From the NCBI GenBank assembly GCA_026874595.1, contig CM049308.1, positions 78,850,124 to 78,914,123 of the forward strand: a DNA stretch of 64,000 nt, read 5' to 3'. Positions 1 through 11,313 of this stretch are shown one piece after another (the stretch's first letter is position 1; every line of letters begins with the position of its first letter). The notes beneath the pieces were generated by a model that was not told where the DNA came from, ran no database searches, and was given only the letters and a program-made list of their open reading frames with translations. The position numbers and the translations under genes are program-made. The DNA comes from Sipunculus nudus (taxonomy: Eukaryota; Annelida; Sipuncula; Golfingiida; Sipunculidae).

Positions 1-469
1 AAGAATAGATTGAGTTTTGGTTGAGTCGTGAAAAACTTAAGTTGGTCTTATGGCCATCATTATGTCTATTTCAAACTGAGGATTGCAATAGTGTTCTTCT
101 ACAAAATTGTTGTTTTAATTATAACTTATGTGACATTGCACAAAAATTATTCATAGGTGGCCTTTGTTAAAGTTTACTTGAATGATTTTTGGCAGAATTA
201 TTGGACTTTTAGCAAAATAAGAACTGCATCTTTTATTATTATAGATATTTTTTGGTAAAAAGTTTATGAATATGTCAGCTTGAAAAAAAAGCATTTTAGC
301 CAAAGTCATTCAGTATGTGTAAACAGATATACAAACAGGCAAAGATTGTGTCTGTATCATTAAATAGGTTGAAAAACTGCCAACTGTTTCAGATTTTGCA
401 ACAGATCAAGAGTTCATTCAGTGCAGCCAGATATAGGTCAAGAGTTCAGTCAGTGCAGCCAAGCACAGG

Positions 470-590
470 CATGTGATCACTGCATGGGTGTCATGTGAAC
501 ACCTCATGGCCAGCATGTGATCACCTCATGGGTAGCATGTGATCACCTCATGAGTATCATGTGATCACCTCATGGGTGTCATGCCCCTCA
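470..590. repeat. Short tandem repeat, about 27-bp unit
   Basis: About five diverged units built around CATGTGATCACCTCATGGG follow each other. A second simple repeat with GTTCACTCAGTGCAGC surrounds it (about 400-930). The same arrangement is present in the partner duplication at about 44815-44935. Both lie in the intron preceding the last methyltransferase exon. No coding potential was seen. Confidence 0.75.
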
Positions 591-1549
591 GGGCTGCATG
601 TGGAGCCAATCTGTGAGCTTATGCAATGATGGGGCTACTATTTCAGATTTGGCAACAGGCCAAAGGTCAGTCTGGATCTATTTATAGCTTTGTCAGACTG
701 CCAACTGTATCAGATTAGGTAACAGGTCAAGAGTTCACTCAGTGCAGCTAGGTACAGGTCAAAAGTTCACTCAGTCTAGCTAGTTCACTCAGTGCAGTAA
801 CTGCATTATATTTATAGCATTTGTAGACTGCCCACTGTGTCAGTTTATGCAACAGGTCAAGAGTTCACTCAATGCAGCCAGGTACAGGTCAAAAGTTCAC
901 TCAGTCTGGCCAGGTGCAGGTCGTGATCAGTTCCCTTAAAGCAGTAGCCTGAGCTAGCAATTTGTCACAATTCACTTGGGGCAACTGCCTTTCTCACCTA
1001 AGCCTGGTCAGCCCCATGCATCAGACTCAAGGTAAGTGACATTGGTGCCTGTCTGTGATGGCTTTCTTGTTCACAAGACAGGTGTCGCCACCTACAATGA
1101 CTTTTGCACAATGTCTTTGCCTCCTTATTTCTACAGAGGAATTTGATATAATCAACCTGACATTGGGCATATTTATACATATCGAATATCTTTGTCATAA
1201 ACAAGACTGGTGGTGCCACCTACAATAATTTTTGCAGTGTTTCCCTGCTTATTTCTCAGGAGGGGTTTGATATATCAGTCTGAAATTGGGCATATATATA
1301 TATATATCTGATAGCTTTGGTGTATACAAAACTGGTGGTGCCAGCTACAATCATTTTTGTGTTGTGTGCACCCATACGAGAATTTCAGCAGTGATGATTG
1401 TGTAATTGTTTCTTATTCAAAATGTTTAGTACTTGCATTGTTCAAATACATGAAAAATAATGGTCCAGTATTGAAGAATTATACCTGGTGTATTTCCCAA
1501 TGCACAGGTTCGCAGTAGGCCTGTAGGCCTTGTTATTCTTATTTTCTAG

Positions 1550-2114
1550 AAACCGGAATTCGGGTGTTGGACGTTGGATGTGCACAAGGTCACTTGGCCA
1601 TGATAATGGCCAAAAGGTTTCCTAAGAGTGAATTCATTGGAATAGACCTTGACAAAAGAAACATTCGTATCGCAAGGGAGAAGACGGAAGCCCAAGAACT
1701 GAGTAACATGGAATTCGTTGCCATGGATATGTACAAGATGCCAACTGACTGGACAGGAAGGTTTGATGTCGTGATCAGCAAGAATACGATTCACCACTTG
1801 TCGTAAAAGGTTTGAAGGAAGTGCGTCGTGTGCTGACACCTGGTGGTCGCTTCCTGTTGCATGAAGCAGCGGGACACTCTTATATCGCTGGTAACATAAA
1901 TCATCCTGGAATTATGTTTCGCCAGGCAGGCAGCTTACTGTATTGTATGCCTTCCTCCCTTTTTTATGAAAACGGAGACGGTGTCGGGATGACCTGGGGA
2001 CAAGAGAAGATGAAGTCAGATGTGGAGGAGGCTGGTTTTGACGTCATTTTCGAGGACAACATTTCACCGAAATGGAGGCTGGTTATGTCCAAGCCTGCTG
2101 AAAAAAAAACATGA
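1550..2114 (+). pseudogene. SAM-dependent methyltransferase copy A, last exon, frameshifted
   Basis: This is the terminal exon of a class I SAM-dependent methyltransferase, related to the Rv2258c-like or arsenite-methyltransferase-like proteins with an N-terminal winged helix. The acceptor is ATTTTCTAG ending at 1549. The exon opens with the SAM-binding motif VLDVGCAQGH and continues with EFIGIDLD (motif II acidic region), DVVISKNTIHHL and RVLTPGGRFLL. Compared with copy C, 7 bases are missing near 1800-1806, after the HHL codons, which shifts the frame. The downstream half (LKEVRRVLTPGG to the stop at 2114) is open in another frame. Upstream exons lie outside the window. The family call is firm; the substrate is unknown. 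Confidence 0.8.
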
Positions 2115-4125
2115 ATACAGATCCTTAATAGGAGAATTATAAAAATACCTTTAACAATGTTTCAATATAAGATTAATCGGAAATAGAACCTAGGTTCGGA
2201 CGAAATAATTATATTCTACTGTTATCGTCTGGAAACATTGACATTGAGAATCAACCGTAGTGGTCACCAAGATTCAGTGTTCATAACAGTGTTGTCTTTG
2301 TCACCAGTTGATATTCCTTTCAGGCTGACGTCAGTCTCAGAATGGTACAGGACAGAGAACTCGTCCTGCAAAATCGTAGGAAAATTTGAACCGCCAGCAA
2401 ACACCAAGGAAAGGGTTCAATCCCTTTTTAACAGTGCTTTATATGCAACTGATGCTGTTTAAATCTGCCTACTTCTTGTGTTTACGTCCATATTATGACT
2501 TGTAAGCATGATGCATGGATCAATTGATGAAAGAAAGACGGATGCTGCATTCATCAACGACATTAGTTAATGACAAAACCTTCATCAGGAGCAAGAAACC
2601 TGCGACTACAGATTAACTCGAGACGATGCAATTAATTATGATGCTGAATTTAACTGCTTTATTAATTGTTAAATGATATGTAACCGTATAAATAGATGAA
2701 TGAAATGTGTCTTTTGTTGATAACTCGGACAGACGATCAAATTTTAACAGCATGATCTATCAAATCTGTTGACTGATTACATTTCATAGACATTATGAAG
2801 GTATAGTTTACCCTATTTGTAAACGTATGTTTGAATATATTATCAAAGAAACACGATTTATTATGGGATTTTGATTATTTATTACACTGAAATGAATATA
2901 AAGGTATTAGAGTTGTCTAGTCAGCAGAACCTATAATATACTATTGCCTGAACATGGCTAAATATTGTTTTATAACCCCCTCTTCACATAAATAACAATC
3001 GAACGGATTTATTATGGGCGTGCTCGTAGTGTAGACCCTGCATATTTCGCTCCCTTGCATATCAAAACAAAGCAAAATTTTTAACTATTTGACCTTGAAT
3101 CTTCTAATTATACAGGAGGACTTTGAATAATTTCCTTTAAATTATGTCACTGCGACATATATTCTTTGAGTTATGGGGCCTATTCAGAATACGAATCATT
3201 TAAGAATATGCATGAATTGCTATGTTTCTTCCCAAGCATATGGATCATCATTAGTTTCATCATTTCCTCGAGGCTGTTTTTTTTTCTAATCTTACGCATT
3301 TTCTTCTCTAATTTTAAGACCTTCAAATGAAACAGTCTCGGTGTTAACAGGGCATAAATTGTAATTTCTTAGTAAACATCCAAGGAGGTCTTAGACAACT
3401 CTTCATAGAACCATAAATACGGTAATCATTAGGGCTGTATCATTATACCGATATAACGATACCCCACATCGATACTGTTAGCGATACGCTTTGCTTGCTG
3501 TATCGTCGTTTCGATGAAACACAATTATTGCTAACAATTGTAGATACAACCCTGACCTAAATACCATTAATATGAACTTTTTATACAGCTTACGCTACTT
3601 TTGTATCTTATGTTGGCCTTTAAGATCGCATGTATTGTCGTATGATCGATTAAATTAGAGATGTATGTATACGTCGAAGCATCCATGACAAGCCGACTAG
3701 TGTGCGCGATTGTAGATGGATGTTGCGAACGGTTCTCGTTTGTGCTGAAATCGATGCCCATTTGATATAATTCTACCATTAAAATATCTATTGCATATTT
3801 TTGTTCATCCTTGTTCTCAGTAAGGCATGTTTTCCATGATTTTATCTCTGACTGGGGATTTACCTTGGGGAAATCATCTATGGAAAAGGAATGGAAAAAT
3901 TACAAGATTGAAATAATAATAGACAATATTAATACCCCATAAAGATATCAGATAAAAAGACAAAGGAGATATAATGTGTCTGAATATATGATATCTTATG
4001 CAAACTTAGAAACGGAAGAGTTGACCCATCATTTGAAATGAGTACCTACAAAACCTCAAAGTGAACACTGCAGCATTGAGATTATGGCGATATGTGCCTC
4101 GAGCGGTACAAATGAACATGCCAAC

Positions 4126-4127
<2 letters not shown>
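2115..4127. other. 3' flank of methyltransferase copy A; no gene seen
   Basis: Non-coding sequence closely matched by 46495-48480. It contains a diverged piece of a dispersed repeat (about 3100-3420, with an AGGGCATAAATTGTAATTTC-type core and a TCACTGCGACATA box) that recurs at about 4490-4960 and 56740-56850. The only ORFs are short and unsupported. Confidence 0.6.

Positions 4128-4177
<50 letters not shown>
4128..4177. repeat. (TA)n microsatellite
   Basis: A pure alternating TA tract. It is much shorter in the duplicated copy (about 48490-48505), so it has changed length since the duplication. A second (TA)n tract lies at 4326-4367, on the other side of the palindrome. Confidence 0.95.
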
Positions 4178-4180
<3 letters not shown>

Positions 4181-4285
4181 AGGGTATACACAGAAAAGTG
4201 GTTCACTGCCACTTTTGATGTAATAGTGATGTAATATATATATGTATATACTGCCAGTGAACCACTTTTCTGTGTATACCCTTTC
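4178..4285. repeat. Palindrome with perfect 31-bp arms
   Basis: The arm 4178-4208, starting GAAAGGGTATACACAG, is the exact reverse complement of 4255-4285, ending CTGTGTATACCCTTTC. The spacer is 46 bp and TA tracts flank both sides. It looks like a small foldback or MITE-like element. In the other copy of the duplication only the left arm and part of the loop remain before the sequence changes at 48557. Confidence 0.85.
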
Positions 4286-4324
4286 CATCTGTAAAACAAT
4301 GAACCAGCATGGCTAATCATATAT

Positions 4325-4369
<45 letters not shown>

Positions 4370-4489
4370 TAAGGTATGTGATAAATCTGAATCACTACCG
4401 TCGGTTTCCACTCATCGGCTGATCAGGTGACTGAAGTTCAACTAATTGCGATATTGGATCCCACAGATCAATTACCGATACTCAGCCCT

Positions 4490-4960
4490 AGTAATCATGG
4501 CCCATATTTTTCGAGCTATGGGCTGAAAACATGATTTTAAGCATCAAGACATTTAGACCGTCCATAAATCGCATACATTAGACCTAGAAACTTTTAACAT
4601 AATATTAAGGTGGGTCCTGAGAAATGTCCTATGGAACATGAAATTAGGTCACTGTGACCTAAATTATGTAAGCTGTGTAATTTGAGCACCTTGTATGTCA
4701 AATGATCTCAAATTGTATCCGTTAGGCCTAGAATTTTTTAACGCAGCATCCAGGGAGAATAACCTTAAACCTGAAACTAGGTCATGATGAACTATATTCT
4801 GCAAGCGACCAGCTAAAAACATGATTTGGAGCAACCAGACTGCCAGACAGGGCACACATTGTCACCAAATTTCTAACTAAGCATCTAGGGAGTTCCTGGT
4901 GAAACCTTCATGGAAACCTTAAATAAGATGTTACCTATTTTCTATTTTTTTTAGGACAGT
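4490..4960. repeat. Diverged tandem repeat, about 142-bp period
   Basis: Three degenerate units are recognised by TAGACCTAGAAACTTTTAAC (about 4580), the related GGCCTAGAATTTTTTAAC (about 4725) and a weaker match at about 4864. Each is followed by a GAAATTAGGTCACTGTGACC-type box. The box is close to palindromic. The same dispersed family appears at about 3100-3420 and 56740-56850. Confidence 0.6.
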
Positions 4961-6359
4961 AGGCAAGAGACTAAATTTTGAGCTCTCTGGAAGTCATTCT
5001 ACCCATTGTTCAAGGTTCCTTAACATATATTTTTTACCAGATCATAACATAATTAATACGGCTGAGCGTCATGACCTACGGTTCACTGGTTTTATGGTGT
5101 TGCCATGGTAACGTATCAGGCTTACTAATAAAACATCTCACTTGATTTCACAAAATGATCTACTAAATAGGGTTATTAAAAGGGATATAAATCGAGACTA
5201 TTTTACCAACCATTGAATCAATATACCAGAAGATATTACTTTAAAAAGCGAATGCTATCATCAAAGATTTGAAGCCCTCAGGGCTCCATTTGTTTAAATT
5301 ATTTAAATCTGGAGTTTGACAATTGCCAAGTTATCAAAGGACTTTAACTAACTCCTATTACTCACCTGGGAAACTAAATGTCCCTTTCGACACAAAATTC
5401 TGTAACCAAAAAGTTTTTGTAACAGACTGTATATATTATTTGTTAATTAACCTTTCATCAATGTATCCTTTTACAACAGGCATATACGTTGCAGTCAAGT
5501 CATATAATGTCGTATGTAACACTTTATTTCGCATGTAGACCAATAAATGGTATATTATCTTATTCACGCTCTTCCCCAGTAATTTTATCCTTTCGATCCC
5601 AAATCAGGGCACACCTTGGGCAACAGCGTGCCTAAAATTTTCCGTTACCTTGCAGATGCTACCATGAATAAAATTATACCGATGTGGAGATACTTAGTTA
5701 ATACATCTCAACCATCAGTCCAGTTAAATTTTTACATTTTTTTACTTTTTAATTCCAATAGATGGAATTCAAAATTTGAGTCAAGCCAAATTAGTAAGAA
5801 TATGGAGACGACAATATATTTGTAGTTTATCTGCGTGTACAAACGATTCACAAATCGATTCATTTTAGTAGGAAATATTAGCACGTGTCATTTCTAATAT
5901 CCAGGGCTTTTATATCCTCAGAACCCACCATACTTTGCATTTCACACCAGAAAGTCTTGTGACTAACGGCACAAGTGAACTACTGAAGCGCCCTCGTACT
6001 AATTCATCCCGTACCAATATTCAAGGAGACTGCTACATGCACTGCTCTTGTCGCTGCGCTTTGAACTTTATGGATTTGGATAATTTTAGCAAGGATCAAC
6101 GGGCAAATCGGATTAACATATACTTCTCACAAGTCCTTTGTCCTACGTACTTAAATACTTGCGTCGCGGTTTGGTGTTGTATATTAGTTGCACATGCTAT
6201 GTGTGAATCTTTCAGGAAATTGAAAGTGTTTAAAGTTTCATTTTATACACGTTGCAAGCGAAAGTTGCATACGTGTATAACCACAACGTAGCGACATTGG
6301 CTGTATAGTTCAACAGGATCTGATCAAGGGATGCAATGTCAGCTCAGTTCATGCACATT
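4961..6359. other. No gene or named element recognised
   Basis: AT-rich sequence with only short ORFs (70-118 codons). None has a recognisable domain, splice context or paralogue in the window. Confidence 0.5.
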
Positions 6360-6700
6360 AATGGACAAGCCAAAGTTGATTTTTTTTTCACTTTTAATGG
6401 CATCCTTGTTAATAGCAGGCATCTATGCTAGATCAATCAGCCATAGAGTAAAAAATTTTGGAGGATGCCCCCAGAAATTTTGAATTTGAAGGTCATTTTC
6501 AAGGTCAAACTGAAAAATGGGCCAGCCAAGGTCAATTTTTCACTTTTTGGGACATTGCTTGGTAATATCAGGCATCAATGGTAGTTCAACCAACCAAACA
6601 GTGATGGAAAAGGTGTAGGTGGATGCCCTCCTACATTGAGCCTTCAAGGTCAAATTCAAGGTCATTTTCCAGGTCAAACCGAATAAAATTGAACCTGAAC
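6360..6700. repeat. Two diverged tandem units, about 170 bp
   Basis: Two units share AGCCAAGGTCAATTTTTCAC-like starts, a GGCATC(A/T)ATG core, a GGATGCCC box and a GGTCATTTTC(A/C)AGGTC end. This is typical of short dispersed AGGTCAAGGTCA-type repeats, also seen at 56885-57560. Confidence 0.6.
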
Positions 6701-8839
6701 GGGTATAGTTTTTCCCTATCAATTAAAGCAAGGTCTTTTCGGTAGCCTTAAGCTTTAGAGATATTTTGTGTCAAGTGCAACGTATCCAAGCCATGTAATA
6801 ATAACTTTCATAATTTCTTACACTAAAAAGTATAAAAAGTACAACTTAAAAGTGTGTTTTTATTAACACAGTAACGTTTTTACTACTCTGAATCAAGACA
6901 TAGGGAAGCGGAGTAAAGGGTCACTTTTAATGTGTTCCTCAAAGTGTCTTTAAACACTTAATATCTTAATAGAATGGCCGCATTTGGTAAACTGCAAGAT
7001 AAAAGGTCCATGAATAACGGATATATGCTGATAATAATGTTGTTTTGGAGGCGAGTTGTGTGTATCAGAACAGAGGTGGATGCAGGATTTAGGAAAAGTT
7101 GGGGTCCAACTCAGGAGAACTAATGATAAAACCTGAAAAAAAAGTCCCCAGGCCAGAAAAAGAAAAGGGGGGGGGTCAATTCCGGAAACATTGGTATGAT
7201 TACTTTCAAAAGGACTAATTGATTACAGCAACTGACGTTTCCTAGCCTTTCATTTAAGTGCTGATAATGTACCTAACCTGGCCTAAGTGTCATTATATAT
7301 GAACAAGTAAATTATCGAGAAAAAAACATTTTTCATCTGACATGGCCTTTCTTCCCAACCTAAAATAAATTCTACAGGTATTTCAACAGCTAAAGAGAAG
7401 AATTAAAATGACATAAAATAATAGACTATTAAAAAAATTGATGTCCGAGTTAAGAATCTGTACAAGACCTCTACATCTTACAGGAAATGTACAAATAAGA
7501 GCCACAAAGGTTTGTATCTCAAGATTTTGACAGCTGATATGAGGACTGTTTAACTCAAACACAAAATCTAACATAAACAGCATACAGGTAGACTAATAAT
7601 CAAGGAAAAAATAGTGGATAGTACATTACCAAACTTACTAGATGATATATTTGTATTAACTACTATCTGATAAAAGGTATAGCTCTATAGGGCAATAACA
7701 GTCAAATTACCAAATACAGTACAGCGCCGTATTTCCGAATGCCGAATTTCAGAAAATTCGTCTTTCCAAAACTTAAAATGGGCAACCGAAAATTTATTTG
7801 TATTTCTGCAATATTTTTCAAGCATGTAAATACCTGAAATGGATTTTTGTAATTACCGAGTCACAAAGGCCTTGAGTCAGGTGGTTAAGCGGAGTGGTGA
7901 CCCTATTGAATTAGTTCCTGGCCGATGCTGTCGCCGGGGCAATGATGTGATAACTACAGCTAGTTGCGCAATGCCAGGCTCCGTATACCCTATAGTAAGC
8001 AGCTGAGCAGTTCATCCAAGAGCACTTGTATATTATCAACCATATCTCGTTTGTACGTCGTAACCCATAGTTCGTCGGCTTGGGCTGGGATGTCAGGCCA
8101 CTGACTTAGCAGTTTACTCGAAAGAGTATTGGTGAGGTATCATTTGTCAACGTTTGTGCACAAGTAGGTTTAGATGAGCGGCCTGGCAAAAGCACGCGGC
8201 CATACAATTCATTTCGAGAGAGCAATTATGTCACTTACTTAAACTCGCCGTTATTTAGCTTATTCATCATTTCAATTTTACTGTCAAGAAGAACACCAAA
8301 CGAACACGATAGTCTTGCTTTCACTTGCCAGAAATATGGAGTCAAAGAAAATAAAACGGACTGCGTTATGCATGTGCTGAACTAGCGAAGCCTGTGCGCT
8401 GTTATACAAACTAACCGAGCAACAATAATAGCGATGTCATTTGACCTTTCCCTTCCGTTAATTTGTTGAAAAAAAATGGCACACAAGTATCCTAAAACAG
8501 GTTAAAATAGGTTTACCTATCAAAATCTGCAATAAATCCTATATTTTTGTAAGTTCTGGTCATAAAATACGCTGGTCGAAAAGAAACACGGTATTCCCCA
8601 GTAATATAGCCTTAAGTTAATCATTAACTGTCGTAAGAAATTGGCCCTAACCCCCGACAGAATTTCCGAAAATTCGTTTTTCCGAAAGAAAAGCTTGTCC
8701 CCCGGCGCTCTACTGTAATTATTATTGTTATTTGTCACTATTACTGTCATTTCATTTCCATATGACTTAAATGGTTTCAAACCATTTTAGAGGTCTTTTC
8801 AGTGTTTTGCTGGCCCACTAAATGGGAAAACGTATCATC
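6701..8839. other. No gene; one MITE-like relic near 7072-7190
   Basis: Mostly AT-rich sequence without support for genes. Around 7072-7190 there is a degraded relative of the element at 63788-63985: GATGCAGGATTTAGGAAAAG followed by GGGTCCAA and a G-run. The rest shows nothing identifiable. Confidence 0.45.
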
Positions 8840-10208
8840 TCACAATTGTTGTAACGCAGTATATTAATATCATACATCATGTGATGTGTTTCAATTTAGA
8901 GTGAAAGCCGAATTTCTTTATGATTTTACTTCTATAAGCTTTCTCCTATAATGTTCAATTCCAAACTATATATATATATAAAATTAATCATAAAGTTTTA
9001 AAAAGATTAACAAATCAGGTGCCGTTCAGTTTGATTATTTTCACCTTGGACGCTAAAGGTGGCACTCGGTGTTCATTTGAATTGTCGGACGTCGCTTTCT
9101 AATCTATGAACCAGTATTGTCAAAGTATCGGTAAGGGCATTAAACGATACTGACACGATATAAGACCTGTATCGTGATGTATCGTCCCTGTCGTCTCTCA
9201 CGATGACCAGATTGTATTGTTGAGTGGTTGCAGTTTAAATTCAGTTGTTCACTGTACTCTTTGTAGAACTATTGTTCCTTCTCGTTTACGTAGGCTACCT
9301 ATTAATGCACTTTAGTTATTTCCTGTTATTATGATACATATAATTATAACATTAAGCATATTTGCCTAAATGGCTACACTTAACATAAAGAAATTCCCTC
9401 CTAAGAACTGGAAGAATATGGTCCCTGCCCCCCCCCTCCCCCGGCTGCGAAACAAGGTGTCACACAGTTTAACCAGGAACTAAATAAAATGGCGCTGTCT
9501 CTCTCTTTTAGTTGTCCTTTTCTGTGTCTAAATTCTTTTTGACAAACGGTTGTTCAGTTTTGGGCAATATGCTTGTTTGATACAACATGCATGCACAATA
9601 ACCCTCACACACGCACAAACAAACATGTAGACATGACTGGTATCATATCATATACACAGATATGAAACTATACTGAAGAAAAAAGTTTTTGGGTTGTTCG
9701 AGTGATAATAAGGATTAATGCATGTTCAACCATCAATGTGATTATTGAAGCAGTTACCGTTATTGCACAATACAGTCAAGCTAACTACTTACTCGGTTAC
9801 CCAGTGTTCAAAGACTGCGGCCAGAGGAGGATTGCAATATATTGAGTAACAAATGGTGCCACAAAGATTAGAGGAGGTATTTCAGACCTTCAAATTAGAG
9901 TTAATGTACAGGCATGTATATCTAGTTGATCTTTGAACATGTAAGTAAGAACATACTCACTATGGCTTAACATGTTGGTAACGTTACATGTTTGTCTCGC
10001 CTGTGACTACTAGTCCAAAGGGACCACTGGGACTTCACCGGGAAAATGCCATTCGAGTGTGTGCTTGTATCAGTGGGGTTGGGTCAAGGGTAGTGGCAAA
10101 ACGGGGCATTACACGCAGGGCCGGATCCACAGAGTGTCGATTTTGAGCATAAATACATGCACTCGCATCACGCATGTAGGACTATAATTAAGCGTCTCTG
10201 ACATAAAT
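8840..10208. repeat. Duplicated intergenic block upstream of methyltransferase copy B
   Basis: This block is paralogous to pieces between copies B and C. About 8840-9140 matches 28620-28908, about 9130-9330 matches 32524-32700, and about 9330-10208 matches about 26600-27610. The order of pieces differs on the other side, which is also interrupted by a 3.6-kb insertion. It continues after the BEL/Pao insertion at 18422. It shows that the upstream region was duplicated together with the methyltransferase gene. Confidence 0.75.
10204..10208. repeat. 5-bp target site duplication, left (TAAAT)
   Basis: TAAAT directly precedes the 5' LTR and recurs at 18422-18426 directly after the 3' LTR. The paralogous empty site near 27605 reads GACATATATACTTAG, in agreement with one TAAAT-like site before insertion. 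Five-base duplications are usual for BEL/Pao elements. Confidence 0.93.
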
Positions 10209-11268
10209 TGTTACACCTGTGAGCCTACTGTCATGTGCTGCCATATGTTGTTTAGTGTAGACACTATTTTTTTGTTCTGTGAGCATGCTCAGTGGGCCCT
10301 TCCGCCCAGCAGTTGTTTTTTGTAAAGGTTTGCCACGCAGTTTTTTGTTTCAAGAAGTTTAGCCAAAAAAGAAGTGATTTTAAACCATATTGGAACCCCA
10401 GAAGAACCAGGAATGTAAGTTATTAGTTTATATTAATTCCCGGCAGTGTGTTATATGTTTGACTATGGTAGATTTATAGATAAATGGTAGATCTGTGTTA
10501 TAAATCTCAGCCTTGTAACTTTCTAGTGAGCCTAGATACAGGACAGCGTAATACGATGCTGCCCTGGTCTTTGCAGTCTGTACGCTTTATGGCCTGACCC
10601 TGTTTTTTCCCCAAGTGAATATATAGGGTAGTGTGCTGATACCAGAGAGTCTCAGATTATGCTGTATTGCCTGTTACACTTAGGAATGGATATTGTTTGT
10701 GTTTTTAAAGGATCCCATGGAAATCTGTCAGAGATGCAATGATTTGTTAAATACTACTGTAGTTGCTTAAGCTCTATACTATATATGTGTATGTATTCTA
10801 GTGTCAGCTTTCATGTTTGACTAGTATATTCTGTAGAATGGTGTTAATTACACACATCATAGTTGCTAACTTAGCTGACTTGATCCTGCTAAGCCACGGT
10901 GATACATTATAGTTAATAGCTCAGCTGACTTAGTTTTACTGAGCCATAGCAATATGTCATTGTTGCCCATACATATACAACTGTAAGTTTATAATACTTT
11001 TATGTTATTGCAACATTATAGGGAAAATATATTTAGTTATTATTACCATGTCAGTTATTTAACTGATATTTCATTATTCTTAGTATCCCTATTTGTTTGT
11101 TACAGTCAAAACCGTCTGAAGTTAACGTCTGAACGTCTAAATCTTTGTACTGTCAGCATGGACAGAATACCTGGAAATAAACCTATGAGTTACAAACAGA
11201 CGCGTCTAGATTCCTGGTTTTAGAAGTGACTGAATGTATACCGCAGTCTAACACCTACGGGTGTTACA
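10209..11268 (+). repeat. 5' LTR of BEL/Pao element
   Basis: 1060 bp, bounded by the 9-bp inverted ends TGTTACACC and GGTGTTACA. It matches the 3' LTR apart from 10955. An AATAAA at 11176-11181 could serve polyadenylation. A possible intron (GTAAGT at 10415, pyrimidine-rich TTTGTTTGTTACAG ending at 11105) lies inside. A short ORF in the LTR (11002-11223) is repeated in the other LTR and is probably not a gene. I could not assign a primer-binding site with confidence. Confidence 0.95.
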
Positions 11269-11313
11269 GTTTTGAATTCCTTAAGACTGTGTATGCAATA
11301 AACCAAAGACAGT

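Larger units (their letters stand above)
1..4228. repeat. Segmental duplication, copy A (partner 44339-48556)
   Basis: This stretch aligns almost base for base with 44339-48556, with scattered substitutions and small indels. It includes the intron before the last methyltransferase exon, that exon, about 2 kb of 3' flank and the left arm of a palindrome. The left end is cut by the window edge, so the true duplication is longer. The match stops at 4228 (48556 in the partner), where the partner continues into the sequence leading to the RAG1-like gene. The high identity in non-coding parts points to a fairly recent duplication. Confidence 0.9.

Noticed and set aside
4006-4320. ORFs with long YIYIYI runs (also at 31546, 35745 and 53698)
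   Set aside because: Translations of (TA)n tracts.
11002-11223. 73-codon ORF inside the LTR, repeated at 18155-18376
   Set aside because: The two LTRs are identical here, so conservation carries no information. No domain, and it overlaps a probable intron and polyadenylation signal.
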